From positions 2,814,001-2,878,000 of the forward strand of contig NC_134686.1 of the NCBI RefSeq assembly GCF_024713945.1: a DNA stretch of 64,000 bases, read 5' to 3'. Source of the stretch: Dermatophagoides farinae (lineage: Eukaryota > Arthropoda > Arachnida > Sarcoptiformes > Pyroglyphidae). The notes beneath the pieces were generated by a model. That model did no database searches, was not told where the DNA came from, and was given only the letters and a program-made list of their open reading frames with translations. A program made the translations under genes and the position numbers. Every line of letters starts with the position of its first letter. Position 1 is the first letter of the stretch. Shown here piece after piece: positions 45,395 to 58,893 of the stretch.

Positions 45395-48300
45395 AATGCT
45401 GCTGTCTTCCTTATTTTCTTCGTACTATTTTTGTTTGGCGTCAGTTATTTAATTCTTCGGTCAATTGATTGTGATAACAATATTTACTTTAATAACCAAG
45501 AATAATATGAGTTTGTTTGCAAAAAAAAACCGGATATACACAATGTTTGCAGATTGGTTAGATTTCTGGAATAGATGAAACAATGGTGGTTGAAAGATTC
45601 TCTTTTGTTTTCGGCTGATAAAACTGTTGCTGAGATCGACCCAAAAATTCATTCATATGACATTCACAAATATTCATTCAATGAGTAGGTGTCTTTGATT
45701 TCTGTATCTGGTTTGTGTGCGTGCGTGCGTAATATTCAAATGAAATTAAATGGATTCAAATAAAATCCAATTTTATCACAATTTTGCGGAACAAAAAAAA
45801 AACGAAAACGAAACGCAAAATAAAAAACGAAAGAAAAGAAACGATACCCAGGTTTGTTTGACAATTTCTTTCTCTTTCTTTCCAGAATTTCAGGGAAGAT
45901 TTTTTTCTTCAATGTATGATATATTTTGTGCTGCAAATGCAATTCGGGCGGGCGATAATTGGTTGCAATTGCGACAATCGATGGTGGATAATAATAAATG
46001 ATTATATGGACCAAATAATAAAAACGGAAATGATGCAAATCCAAATATTACAAATAAATCTTAAAAAAAGAGCAATACAAAAAATACCAAAAACAAAAAA
46101 AAAATATTCTTCAGAATAGATGAATGCTGTTCGTTTTTTTTGATTGATTCGTTCGTTAAAGTTGATTCCAAATAGAAAGAAAAAAAAACCAGGCCAATAC
46201 CGTGCACCAAGTTAAAAAATCAAAGTGGTAAGTAATAGGAAAAAAAAGGTGATGATGATGTGTATGATGCTATAAACCAAAATAGCTGAGCAAAGGATTT
46301 GACAGAGGCAATTACTATCCAGAACAAAAAAAAAACGGAAAATTTTTCCAGATAACTTTCAACAATATTCCCGACAATCGATGGATGATGATATTCAATG
46401 AGAATAATAATTATATGATGAAAGATAATTCGAAATGTGGACACAATTAAGTTGATCAATTCGAGGATTCAAAAAATTGGGCGAATTATTTTATCAATTA
46501 TATGGTTATTATTATTGGTATCACACTCTTGCATAGTTTATATATTAGTAGATATAAAATAGCTCTCAATTTTCTTCAAAAAATCAGGATGTTTTATAAT
46601 TCAATGAGATCGAAATTGAATCTTTTCAGTTTTTGACCAAATTCTGAAGGATTGGATTGATGATGTTGGTGATGATTATAAAATATTTTCTGATAATTGA
46701 AATTATAATAATGGGATATTATTATATATGACTAAGGCCAATCGATAACTTGATATCCACACACACAAAAGATTTGATTCCAAGACAATAATATCTACCA
46801 CTACTTTTTTTGATCGTATATTCTTCTATTATACTTCTGCTTTTAGTGTTTGGTGGATATTTTGGCTGATTTTATACAAAATGAATGTATGGAAAAATTT
46901 ACAGAGATCAAATGAAATTTGTTGTCAAAAGTTTATGTGTTTTTTTGTAGCTTCAAAAGAAAAAACGATGAACAGAAGATTTAAGAATGAAAAAACGAAA
47001 CGAAACGAAAAAACAGATTGAAAAAATCAACGAAAACAATAATCAAGCTTTGTATGTTGTCTTTTTTTCTGGAGACTTGGTTTGTATCTTCAATGTCGAC
47101 AATGACAATGTTAGATGTTCAATTAGATGATTCGTGAAAAGTCAACAAAAAAAAAAAAATGTTATAACGATCATATAAAATAAAACGATTCAGGCAATTC
47201 TTCCGCCTCAGCGATACAAAATGTCCAAATTCGACAGAAAGAATAATGGGGATTAAGCCATTCAGTCAAGTCAATAAGTGATTGAATTCAAGCATTTAAA
47301 AAAAAAGTTATTTGGCGATTCTTCTTCATTAGATTTACGGATCACAATCGATTCATCCAATTATATAAAACTGGATAATCATTCTTTTTTTTCAGAGGCG
47401 ACCAAATTCTGGGATCACAAATGATTACTTTTGCCAGGTGTAGAAAAAATAGACTTTTATATGTAGAGAGAGAGAGAGGTATTGGGTATTTTTGTAGCAA
47501 TAATGTTCATTCATATACAACACCACTAAACAAATTGGGAGAATAGTTGACTCCTTTTTTCGTTTTCGATGTTGACAATCAAATAATCAATCCATACACT
47601 GACATGTCATTGCATTTCTTCACTTTGATGACCGATTTTAACATCAGTCGATTGAGTCGAATGTCCGTATGGATAGTCAGTAAAAAATGGACATTAATAA
47701 ACAACTTAAGGAAATCTTTTTGATGACAGTTGTCAAAATAGATTCATATCTTCAATCTGGATGCAATGACAACTCTTTTAGCATGAAAATTATTGATAAT
47801 AATGACAATAGTAGTCACAAAATGGATGGCAATGTTTTTGTGACACGACAACGATGATTTATGATTATGAAATGCCAAATTCGTTTGTCAACTTTTAAAA
47901 TCTTCGTCTTTATAATCGTTCGTAATCATTCATATCGTAATGAGCAAAAAGGGCCATACAGCAAATCACAATCAGATCATAGGGGGTGTGGTTCAATTCG
48001 ATTATTCGAACTTTTTTTTTTTAGTCTTCCTGATGACAAATCACGTAATGACGGTTATGATTATTCTTCATTCAAATGACAATTCTTCGTTGCTGTTGTT
48101 GTCTTTACTTTTAATCAATAATATATATTCAATCTTCAAGATATCGATGATGAAATTGTTCAAACAATCCAGCAATCAGATACAAACAATCAAAAAAAAA
48201 ATGAAAAAAAAATTCGAACGAAACACACTCGCACTCACTCACTCACACACATACATACATAACTCTTATAGCAATCACATTACAAATTGAGTAAATTGAT

Positions 48301-51300
48301 GGAAACGATTACTCGTGGTATGAACTTCATTCAACAACAACAACTATCATACTGGTTCATTATTACAACGGTGTATATCCAATACATCCCCATACATATA
48401 TTTTTCTTCCTCGACAAGAGTCATCATCAGCTGCTTAACGTTCATTGTGTCATACCACTACTATTAACATGTATCCAAGTGTTTTCTCTCTCTCTCTTAT
48501 GCATTCTCATTTGATATTGATTGAATCAAAACACACAAAAACATACAAGCGGAAAGACGGACAAAGCAAAGAGAGAGAAAGAGAGAGAGAGAGAAAAAAA
48601 AAATGAGAATTTTTTTATCATTTATTTAGCACAAAAGAAAAAAAAGGGCGTTCACGCAGGCGCAAAATGATTTTCATATTTTCGACTCTTCCTTAATGTG
48701 TATATATCCACTTTGGCTACAGTACTACTATAGTCGTATGATTCTTTTTTTTTTTTTTTATTTCATTTTCGTTGTTTGTATCACGCAAACAAATATAATG
48801 GATAATGATGCTGTTGCTGTTGTTGTTGTTTCTTTCATATTCGAATTGATCATGCGCAATCATCATCATCATTTATTTTTATTTCCCAAATATATTCGTT
48901 GTTTGAAAGCGCTATGATGGCGCTACTGTCACTTCAAAAAAAAAAAAAAAAATGTCCTTGCTTTTGATCCAGCAAAAAAAAAAAAGAAAAATTGGTTCCA
49001 AAATCCCATTGTTGATCCATCGTTGACAAGTAGTGATATTATTAACCAAGCAAGAATTTACCTATGAAAATATTAGATTGAATGTGTGTACAAGACTTGT
49101 ATCCGATCCTGTTGCTCAATGATCATCATAGCATCGGTAATATAGGAGGGTGCTTTATTTTTTGTTTTTTTTTTGTTTTTTTTTGTTCTCACCGTTTACT
49201 TCCTCATCATGTAATATGATCATATTCGAAAGATGAACAACAATAACAACAACAACAACAACACAATAAATGTATTATAAATTCAACACGATGACAGTTG
49301 TCTATAGACTAAAAATAGAATGAAATCCTTAACAGCAACAACAACAGCAAAAAAAATCAGTAATGTAATCATCCTTTTTTTTCTGTGATGCCATTGAGTG
49401 AAAAGAAACCCTCATCAACTAAATTGTTGGATGAATGATGATTCTAGAATGTTCCAATCATTTCATTTCAATGCATTCAAACAATCAATATACAAATATA
49501 CGATGCGCCAAAAAAAATTGAAATTCCTCACGAATCGATTATGAATGAAAACAAAAAAAATATCAATCAAAAATTCTAAAATTAGACAATCAAACATGAA
49601 ATAATTTTGACTTAACACTTTGCCAGCCCACACACACACACACACGAAAACGCCAACGGCCTTCATAATAATCAGATATGTAGAATCCATTCCGGGAATG
49701 AAAAGGTGGATATTCCAACAACAACAACAACAAATTCATTTCATTTGAAATGTTGTACATGTACAGATGTAGAATCTTTTGTTGTTGTTGTTGTCGTTGT
49801 TGCTATATTGTTTCTGTTACTGTTATGTCTACTTTATGGTTAAAATTCATTCATTCATTCAAAACATACACACCAACACACAAAACATTCCTGGTGCGAT
49901 AACATTTGATAGCCTAGATTTTCTTTGCTTGTTCCGTTTTTTTTCCTGGTTAAAATTTTTTTTTTATTCAATCGATTCATATAGACTGTGTGTGTGTGTA
50001 TACCACCACTATTTACATCTACACTGGAATGGCCTAAAACACGATGATAATACAGAAAAAAAATAAAATAAAAAATTCTTCATAAACAATGACGTGTGCA
50101 AATGTTTCAGATTAATTCATTCATTCCAACAGCTTACAATGAATCATGACATCTGATCATCATAATCATCAGAGAGTTCAAATTTTTTTTTAAAAAAAAG
50201 ATGGCCTGATTCTGGCAACCAGAATTAATTAATGGAATTTGATTCCTTTGATTTATAATGATGATGATGATGGTGGTGGTGGTGGAAATATTTTGCAATA
50301 ATACAAATTCAGACAACTGTTATAACAAAGTATATACAATACATACATACATACCTGTTGTTGGTTTGGTTGATTGATTGCGTTATTATTTGTAATAATA
50401 TAATGTTAACATAGTTTAATCGGATCATCATCATCTTGATCTTTAAACAAAAAACAGAAAAAAAAGATAATTATACCGCCACTCTATGTATCACATGAGT
50501 CAATATTTTTTTTTTCTTCTTCAATGTATTAAAAGGCCTTGAAAAAAAAGACGACGAACATCACCATATTTTACAGCCAATGTCATATACGAATCTATTG
50601 AACGATTTTTGTTTGTTTTTTTTTGTAATGAAAAATTAAATGAAATGAAATTTTTTCATTTTCAACGAAAGTGACAAAAAAAAAAAAAAAAACAGGCAAA
50701 GGTATTATCTCTCTCTCTCTCTCTCACTTTTTCTTTCGTTTAATGGACAAAATCAAATCTCATGACCGATGATGATGATGATGATGGTAATGTACAGTGG
50801 TGATTCGAATACACATTGATTTGATATTTTTAAACATATCAAAAAAAAAAAAAAAAAAAAAATCGTTCATCTATAGACGTCATTCATGTTGAGAATGTAT
50901 AACACTAAAAATTATGTACTGGAGAAACGGCACGTACGCCAAATCTATACACACACACACACACAAAAAACATTCGAAAGACACGCGGATTCGGTTGATA
51001 AGTTTTTTTTTTCTTTTCGATTTTGATTTTCGTATGGATGGCTAATTAAACAAATTGTTGCTCCGTTCACCAGGACATTAGCTTCAAATATATCTTTCTT
51101 TCTCAATCGATTTTTTTCTTATTTGGCCAAAAAAAAAAAAAAAATCATTTCCAATATCGCTGTTGTTCATTCAATCGATCCATTGACAATCATTTTTCAT
51201 TGAATTTTACATTTGCTGCTTACTTGTTTTCGTAACGATTTGTTTTCGTTGTTTGTTTGCTGATTATACGAACGACCGACCACCACAGGATGACAAATTT

Positions 51301-51737
51301 TTTTTTCCCCCACCATTCAATTATGATTGTCGTTGGCGGTGATGGTGATGATGATGGAAACGATGATATGATATGACAATTGGTTGATGACGATAAATAC
51401 AGTCAAACTTCCAAAGTTGATATATAGCGTCTATATGGTTAATTTGTAGATTTCAGATTATAATCATCAATCATTAGCCAATCAACAACAAATCGAATAG
51501 AGGAAAATTTTGATTGGATTATAAGCAGGAAATTTAGCCCATATTATTACCATGTCGAAAATGTTCTCATGGATAAAAAAAAAATCAATTTTTTACTGAC
51601 CCTTACGCCATCTGGGTGATTAATGAATCAATCTGAATGATGATAAACTCGTGCTCCATGAAGTTTCGATTGGTTTTTGTTTTGTTACTATTCATTAAAC
51701 CATAAATTGATCATCTTTGGAACAATATCCGACTGAA
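45395..51737. other. 6.3-kb gene-poor region upstream of the MNK gene
   Basis: No supportable gene. It should contain the MNK promoter and any non-coding 5' exon; a GTGCGTGCGTGCGTAA tract lies 320 nt upstream of the proposed first coding exon. The rest is A/T-rich with (CA)n, (GA)n (48,571-48,596), (CAA)n, (TTG)n and (ATG)n microsatellites. All ORFs here are short and low in complexity. Confidence 0.55.
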
Positions 51738-52157
51738 ATGATGGAAAAGAATAAAATGCATTTGCGTCATTGTATTCTGTATGAATATCAACTGGGCAGA
51801 AAAGTACCCGAAGCAAGTAGAAATCTTCAGCAAATATTTGGTGAAGATGCCATTACCGAAAGAACGTGTCGAAAATGGTTCAACAGATTTAAAACTGGTG
51901 ATTTTGATATCTGCGATAAACAGCGTTCTGGCCGACGATCGATTGTTGATGATGAAAAATTGAAGGCTCTTGTACAGCAAGATCCTTCATTAACAGCAGC
52001 CCAAATGGCCAAGAAATTAAATTCAACACCTTCAGCTGTTGCAAGACATATACTAAAGCTTGGATTAGTATATAATCATGCAATAAGTTCGAGAAGAATA
52101 TTACGATTTAGAAACAGATCGAAAAAAAATAAAAAAAACTTGAGGAATTTTTTCTAA
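51738..52157 (+). mobile_element. Mariner-type (SETMAR/HTH_48) transposase DNA-binding region without catalytic domain
   Basis: An uninterrupted ORF of about 139 codons. It has the paired helix-turn-helix region of Tc1/mariner transposases, close to the HTH_48 module of SETMAR/mos1-like proteins: LRHCILYEYQLGRKVPEASR, then RTCRKWFNRFKTGDFDICDK, RSGRRSIVDDEKLKALVQQD, then a second HTH, TAAQMAKKLNSTPSAVARHI. After LKLGLVYNH the sequence turns into a basic tail (RFRNRSKKNKKNLRNFF) and stops. The DDD/DDE catalytic domain, about 200 residues, is absent and I see no remnant in the next kilobase. I recognise no terminal inverted repeats. It is either a truncated relic or an exapted DNA-binding protein. 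Base use is richer in GC than the flanks. Confidence 0.75.
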
Positions 52158-53086
52158 GCAAAAACAATCTTTGATTCAATTTTTTTTTGTATTTAATTCA
52201 AATTCAAATGATGAAAACAATTATGTACACAAAATAAATGAAAATTGATAATTAAAAAAAAATGTCATCAATCAATCATTGGTGATTTGTTTGTATGTGT
52301 CCTATGGGTATGAAATACAAGTGTAAATGTTGTTGTTTTTGTTTTTGTATTCTGCAAGCAATAGAATGAGTGACAAAACAGAATCATTCATCAGATTATC
52401 GTAAGGGAGTTTATAATTACACAAAGGGAAACAACAAAAGGAAGGTCAACGAAAAAAGGGAATTATTCACAAAAACAAAAGAAAAGAAAAAATTCAACGG
52501 TCCAAAAAAAAGGAACGGATTCTGAAGTAAGAAAAAAATTCATGTACATTCGATAATGATGGTTTGCCATTTTGATGAAGAAGAAAAAGAAGAAAAACAA
52601 AACATGAATTGTTTATATTCAGGACATTTTCATTTTTCATTTGTTCGGCATTAATCCGAACAAATGCAAACAATTTTGTCAATCGAAATAGATTTTTTAC
52701 ACTGTTGTTCTACCATATATAACCAGCAGCATCAAAAACAATAACAACAACAACAACAACCAAATCTTCTTTAATCACCAATCGATAGATCCACACAATG
52801 ATTTCATTTGTTGCTTACATCAGAAGATATGGCATGGTGATGATGGCATAACCGGTTCATTTACCAGACAAAAAAAGGCTAGCCATTATGAATGTGATTA
52901 TATTTTGTCAGTTGAATTTGTTTCATTCGAATAATTTATCATGGATCACAATTTTAAATTTTTCATTTGCAAATATGATGCTGATATTGATACCTGAGTG
53001 TTTGTTCAAGTAGATGAGGCGCATTTTCAATTTATGATGAGAGAACAATTTACAATATTTAAAATTTACATCATTCGATAGATCCA
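52158..53086. other. Spacer between mariner-type ORF and ACVR2
   Basis: 929 nt, AT-rich, A/T homopolymers and a (CAA)n run near 52,743-52,760. The right part should be the 3' UTR of the receptor gene. No catalytic-domain remnant of a transposase seen on either strand. Confidence 0.5.
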
Positions 53087-55495
53087 TCATGTACCTGTTT
53101 CACGATACATATAAGCTACGCCATTAGCTGATGTTTGGTTATTATTGATATTATTATTATTATTATGTGATGCGATCATTATCCTCATTGGTGAACCACC
53201 ACCATTATGATTCAGATGATGATGATGTAGATGAATATTAGGCAAAAAGGTTGTATTGAGATTCTTTTGATTATTATTAACATGATGATTGTTGTTAAGA
53301 TTGTTATTGTTTGTTGTTGCCATTATCGGTGTTGTTGTTGTTGTTGTTGCCATTGCTGTACGATGATTATTTGACGATGATATATTCGGCTGATTAAAAG
53401 TCTATAAACGTACATGATGTAAAAAAATCGGATTAAAATTTTATTGTAAAAAGTTTTTCATTTCACAAGAAAACACATACCGAATCATTATTAAGTTTTA
53501 ATGAATTGATACGTTCACAAATAGTTTCGGCCGATATTCGTGCTTCGGCTTCTTGATCCCAACAATCTTGCATTGTGCTGACAATTAATGCCATGCCTGG
53601 ATGTTTCAACCACGAATCTTTTATGTGTGGCCGTTTTTTCTGCTGCGCCACAATATCTTGCATATCTTCAATAGTTGGATTTGGACCAACTTCATTCTCG
53701 AATGGCAAACTATATTCATCGCATGGTATTTCATTGTAACTACAACGGGATACCAATTCCCAAAGGACTAAACCACAAGCATACATGTCAATTTTAAGAA
53801 ACGAATCTCGTGTAAAATTAATTGCTCCTATGTAACATGAGAAACAAAAGCCGTTAAAATTTGTTCGATCAGAATCAATGTTTACCTTCGAGTACTTCAG
53901 GTGCCATATAGCGTCTAGTTCCAACTTGTCCATGAGCATCACCACAAGTGGTGTTTGGATAGAAAACAAGTGCTAGGCCAAAATCGGCTATGCAAGCTCG
54001 GAAATTATTTCCTAAAAGCACATTTTTCGATTTAAAATCTCGATGAGCTACCGAGGGTTTAGCATCTTTATTTTCTCTTGCTGGAATCTCTTCATGTAGA
54101 TGTGCCAAACCTATTCAACATGAACAACAAGAGTAAATAAATTGAATCTGGTGAATGAGTAAATTTACCTAGACCGATTCCTTGAATAATTTTAAGCAAG
54201 TTATTCCATGTGACTGTATGTGATTTCAGATATTCATGTAGCGATCCATTCGGATGATATTCAGTGATGATCCAAAATTCCAAACCAAGACCTTCACCTT
54301 TTCGTTCAGCGCCCAGATATTTAAGAATATTATCATGTTCCATCTGTGGTAGACTATAAACATCTTTCTCAATCTGCCATGATGAACGATCCTGCATGGA
54401 AAACACTTTCACAGCAACCTGTCGGTTGTGACCGTCAACAGCCTAAAATCATCAATGACAGCTAATGAATTTGAAAAACTTGCAATGATTAAAAGCTTAC
54501 CTGATATACAGTGCCGAATTTGCCATTAGCTAATGCTTCTTTAAGAGTAATTGGATGAGCATTATATCCGATGGTCGGAAGATTAGTGCCATCAATTAAG
54601 AGCGGTTCATGTGTAGGAACATCGTCCGTATGTGGTTTACGTGGACATTTTCCGAAGAAATAAACAATCATACTTGCTACACTAGCCAAGAATATTATAG
54701 CCATGATTAACAGAACATAGAAAATAATGTCCGATAATCGATAATCATGTGATTCCTTTGTCGTTGTTATAACGCCTACATCGAAAACGAAAATCAGCAA
54801 TTGATTATATGAATGAATAGAAAATTAATGCACAAACCAGGTTCTTCGGGTGGCGGTGTTGAATATAACAACAATTCGGGCATCTGTTTCACTTCTTCAT
54901 TACAAAGAATGCCTTTACAGCAGCAAAAGTTTAGATCCTTTTGTTTGGGTGGATGTGTCGGAACACAAGGCGCCTTATGGTGTTGCTGATTCGGCATGAA
55001 TGTTGATGACGATGATGATTGGCCATAGATTTCATCATTTGAGCAGCTTTTACTTGCACCAAACCAACAACCTTTGAACACTAATTGTACACCTTCATCG
55101 GTGGAATTCCGCCATAATGCATAACAATATGCATCACCAGTATTATGATCCGAATTATCAATCGAAGGGCAAATCTGAACCGATTCACCGCAACCTTTAT
55201 TACCAGTTTGTTGACATAATGTACGATTATAATAAAGACATTTCACTTGTCGATCATCATATTGTCCAGATTTAATCTCAGCGAGAGGCACAAATTCTCT
55301 TCGATTATTCATTTTATGATGAAATTGATGGTCAGACGATAGTGGTGGTGGTGATGATGATGATGATGATAATGTTCCATGTTTAGATTTTGATAAGGAT
55401 GATGTGAAGCCATTATCGTTTAATGATGATTTAGTTGCTGTGACGAAAAAAAAATTAACAATAATCAATAAGCTGACTACAGCAATAATGTACAT
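53087..55495 (-). CDS. ACVR2: Activin/TGF-beta type II receptor Ser/Thr kinase (ACVR2/punt)
   Basis: Ligand-binding receptor that phosphorylates type I receptors, which then phosphorylate Smads. Exons: 55495-54838, 54775-54501, 54442-54169, 54110-53886, 53827-53481 and 53401-53087, giving 697 aa. An in-frame TAA directly before the ATG fixes the start. A signal peptide ([20 protein letters not shown]) precedes a Ser-rich linker and a cysteine-rich ectodomain ([38 protein letters not shown]). One transmembrane helix follows ([22 protein letters not shown]). Kinase: GKFGTVYQ, Lys323 in [17 protein letters not shown] (425-435), DFGLA (445-449), [17 protein letters not shown]. ALLs at expected places and typical of type II receptors. 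After the kinase a ~104-residue Asn/Thr/His-rich tail ([14 protein letters not shown]) replaces the short vertebrate tail. The kinase core is closest to ACVR2A/B as I remember them. Confidence 0.95.
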
Positions 55496-57103
55496 TTAAC
55501 CGATTGAGACAATAACTATCAGTAATTCAAGAATTCTATCAAAATCAAATCAATCATTGCCAGGTTATAAGATCAAAACTCAGAATAACAAGGATCGTAT
55601 ACTTAGATGAATCATCATCATCAGTTATCCGGAAAGATTTCATGAGAAAAATCACACACAATTTTACCACCTCGTTCGATCGATTGCTTTCGATCCCCTA
55701 GTTTTGTTTTCTGCTGACTCGTCATCATTTTACCATCTGAAAAATGTGCATTTTCAGAAAATAAACAAAAGTCGAAATCCCTAAATCTAAGAATTATTTT
55801 TGTTTGATTGATCAATATTTCAAATTATTTCCAACTATTGTAGAGTTGAATACGTTATAATTCAAATAAAAAACAAAGTATAAATACAATCAACAAAGAT
55901 CAAAGACAAACACATACCAATACAGAGGTCAGAATAGAATATCAGGAACAAATAAAGAATTGTATAGCAGGTGGTACTACTATATGTAAATGTTGATGAT
56001 TTAATGATGGATGACACTTGTGTTGATCGTGATCGTTGATTCTCATCATCATCATCATCATAACAATGGCCATGATGATGATGATGATGATTATGATAGG
56101 CTTTTGTATTGAAATGATAATTTCTTTTCACAATCATTGTATTCTCTATATTCGTTGATGATTTTGAATGATGATAATGATGATGATAAATAGCACGGAA
56201 TCGAAATTGTTGTTTTTTTTTCTCTCCTACATTCAGAATGTTTATGAAAGCAAATTGGAAATCATGTAATGTAATTGTTGTTAAACAAGAACAAGAACAA
56301 AGAATCGAAAAGATTCTTAATTCTTTGTTTTAATTAATTTGATGATGATACATACTGATTTATTTTTCTTCTTGTCGTCGTCGTCGTTGTTGTTGTATTT
56401 CGATTTTTTTTTCTTTATATTTTCTATTTTATTTTTATTGTTTGTTGGTTATGGTCTAGACCTGTGTTAATTTTGTTGTTGTTGTTGTTTTTTTTTTTCG
56501 TTGTTTGTTGGATCTTTGTGTTCGCATTAAAAAAAAAAAATACACTCACTCACAATTGCTCATCGTCAATATGAGAAGATTGCAATAGTGGTACGGAAAT
56601 GTGTGTATGTGTGTGTGATGTATATATTTGAAGATGTTGCAAATATATATGCTATAAAAGGGATACAATTCTCAATCCATTTGATTGTATACAAAATATG
56701 TATATGCAATGATAGTGGTGGTAATGATGGTGGTGGTGGTGGTGGTGGTTACTTTGTTCATTGGTATAATATTCGTACCTCTATCTCGAATTTCCATTGT
56801 GGATTTTTTTTTTCGTTCAATATATATTGGATAATGGCCATGCGCTGATTAACGTCAACGTTATATCAATGAGGTAGCCAAATTGTAGCCAGTCATTGGT
56901 TGGATCATTAGATCCTCTCTCTCTTTGGTGGCTCAATGGCTTTTTTTTTTGATGGTTAAATAACCACACATTGCAAGTATACAGAGAGATATAACTCTTT
57001 TCTTGTCGACGACCTATACATACGGATTTTCCACAGGATCAATTGATTTGATGCTCGGATTTGGTCGGATCAAATTTTTTCCTGCGAAAATTCTACTACC
57101 ACG

Positions 57104-57129
57104 GACGACGACGACGACGACGACGACGT
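57104..57129. repeat. (GAC)8 microsatellite in a CpG-rich patch
   Basis: A run of GAC units followed by TCGATGATGATGATG. It is unusual here because nearly all other trinucleotide repeats are AT-rich (ATG/CAT or GTT/CAA). Confidence 0.85.
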
Positions 57130-58210
57130 CGATGATGATGATGTTCTTGTTGATATTTTGGTTAGATGAAAAGAAAAATTGAATGATAATGCCGCGCGCG
57201 ATATATTCATTCAAACGACACAATCAAGTGTTGATCTCTTGTCGCGACGAAACGACGGCAATGTTTGGGATTTTTCGGATATTATCACCGTTGTCAATTT
57301 AATAATTCAAGTTAAAATTAAAAAAAAAATTGTAACAAAAATAGCTTTGTAATATGTGGGGAGATCACTGTTGAGGGTTTGGCGGAAAAAATTGTTTGAA
57401 GATATTTCATTCGCAAATTCATTCTAATTCAATAAAAAGTGGTGGTTGTGGTGGTTGACTGGAACCAAAACTCGGATGGAAAGCTTAAACCTCCTCTACG
57501 CATCGATGATATAACCTCATGAATTCAATTTTTGTTTTTTTTTTTTTAGTTTGTCATCAGAATACACAAACATCACATATATATCTGGCATGCATACATT
57601 ATCTGCATTCTCTAATCTATGAAACGTGAAATTTTTTCGATATTTTTTTATAATATATGGCGCATGTGATTTGATTTGAATGTTCTGATATGGATGATGC
57701 TTTTTTCGGATAAAGAATATTGACGTTGCATACACATTTACACACTTACACACGAACGAACAGGACAATCATAGATTGAGAGGATACTTTTCAATTCAAA
57801 TAAAATGAAAGAAATGAAAACCAGATTTCCCATTGAATAGTGAACCATAGCAATCCGTTCTGTATATGTACAGATCACAAGTCACATATTCACCAATTGA
57901 TGGATGAATTTAATGTTTCGCAATTAAAATTTTTTTTTCTTTCGGCAAAGATTACAAATATTTACCTGTAATTCATATTCATATTCATAATGAAAAAAAA
58001 AAAAAAAAAATACAACACTCAATTGACTTTTAATTCTGAAAATAATGATGAATGAAAAGAACATTTTATATCTGCATTAATAATCTGGAATTTTGGTGGC
58101 ATTTATTTTTTTTTTCTTGGAAAATTGGACAGCCATCTCTTTTGCACGAAATAAATGCGTGGATGATTGTACATTTTTTTTATTTGTTGATTAATTGAAC
58201 TGAGAATGAA

Positions 58211-58234
58211 CACACACACACACACACACACACA
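58211..58234. repeat. (CA)12 microsatellite
   Basis: Uninterrupted dinucleotide run of 24 nt in the ADAM10 downstream region. Confidence 0.85.
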
Positions 58235-58893
58235 AAAATCAATTAAAATTATCAATCTATTTTTATTTAAAAATGAAAATTTTTTAAAATTCAATCATCA
58301 TATTCAATTTTTTTTTTATTTTTTTTAAAATATGACTAGTAACAATGTTGATGATGATGATTGATTGATTTGTGTGTGTGTCGTTTTTTTTCTGTCAATT
58401 TGTTGCTATAATCATCATCATCATCATCATTATCGGAACCAGCCGAACCAGCGAAAATGTTACTTGTTTTCAAGGCTCGACTCAAAAATATATAATGGGT
58501 AAATTTTTTTTTCTAGTTATAAGTAATAATAATATATAAATGGTTGTAATTATTTGTACATGTTACAATATTTTTTCGAAAAATTCAAAAAAAAAAAAAA
58601 AAAATTCCTTTACAATGACCAATGATCCACGATGATGAATACAATGAATATTGGCCATATTGGTGTTGAGTATGATGAGCAGAAAAATAAATTAGTTTGA
58701 GTTTCATGCTTGTTTTATAATACAATTGATTGATAATTTTTGTGTGTGTGAGTGTGTAAGTGTGTGACACAAACATGAGTTTTAAAATTTTTTTTTCTTT
58801 TGCCCAAACAACAAATCAATGTTATCAGGTGGTAAACAATTTTGAAAAAATTGAATTTAACACAGTCAATATTTATGTTGCAAAACAACAAAA

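Larger units (their letters stand above)
55496..58893. other. 3.4-kb gene-poor region, ACVR2 upstream / ADAM10 downstream
   Basis: No gene supported. It holds the ACVR2 promoter and the ADAM10 3' UTR. Low-complexity tracts: (ATG)n/(ATC)n near 56,045-56,095, (GGT)n near 56,728-56,749, a (GAC)8 tract at 57,104-57,129 and (CA)12 at 58,211-58,234. A CpG-dense patch lies at about 57,100-57,260. Confidence 0.55.
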
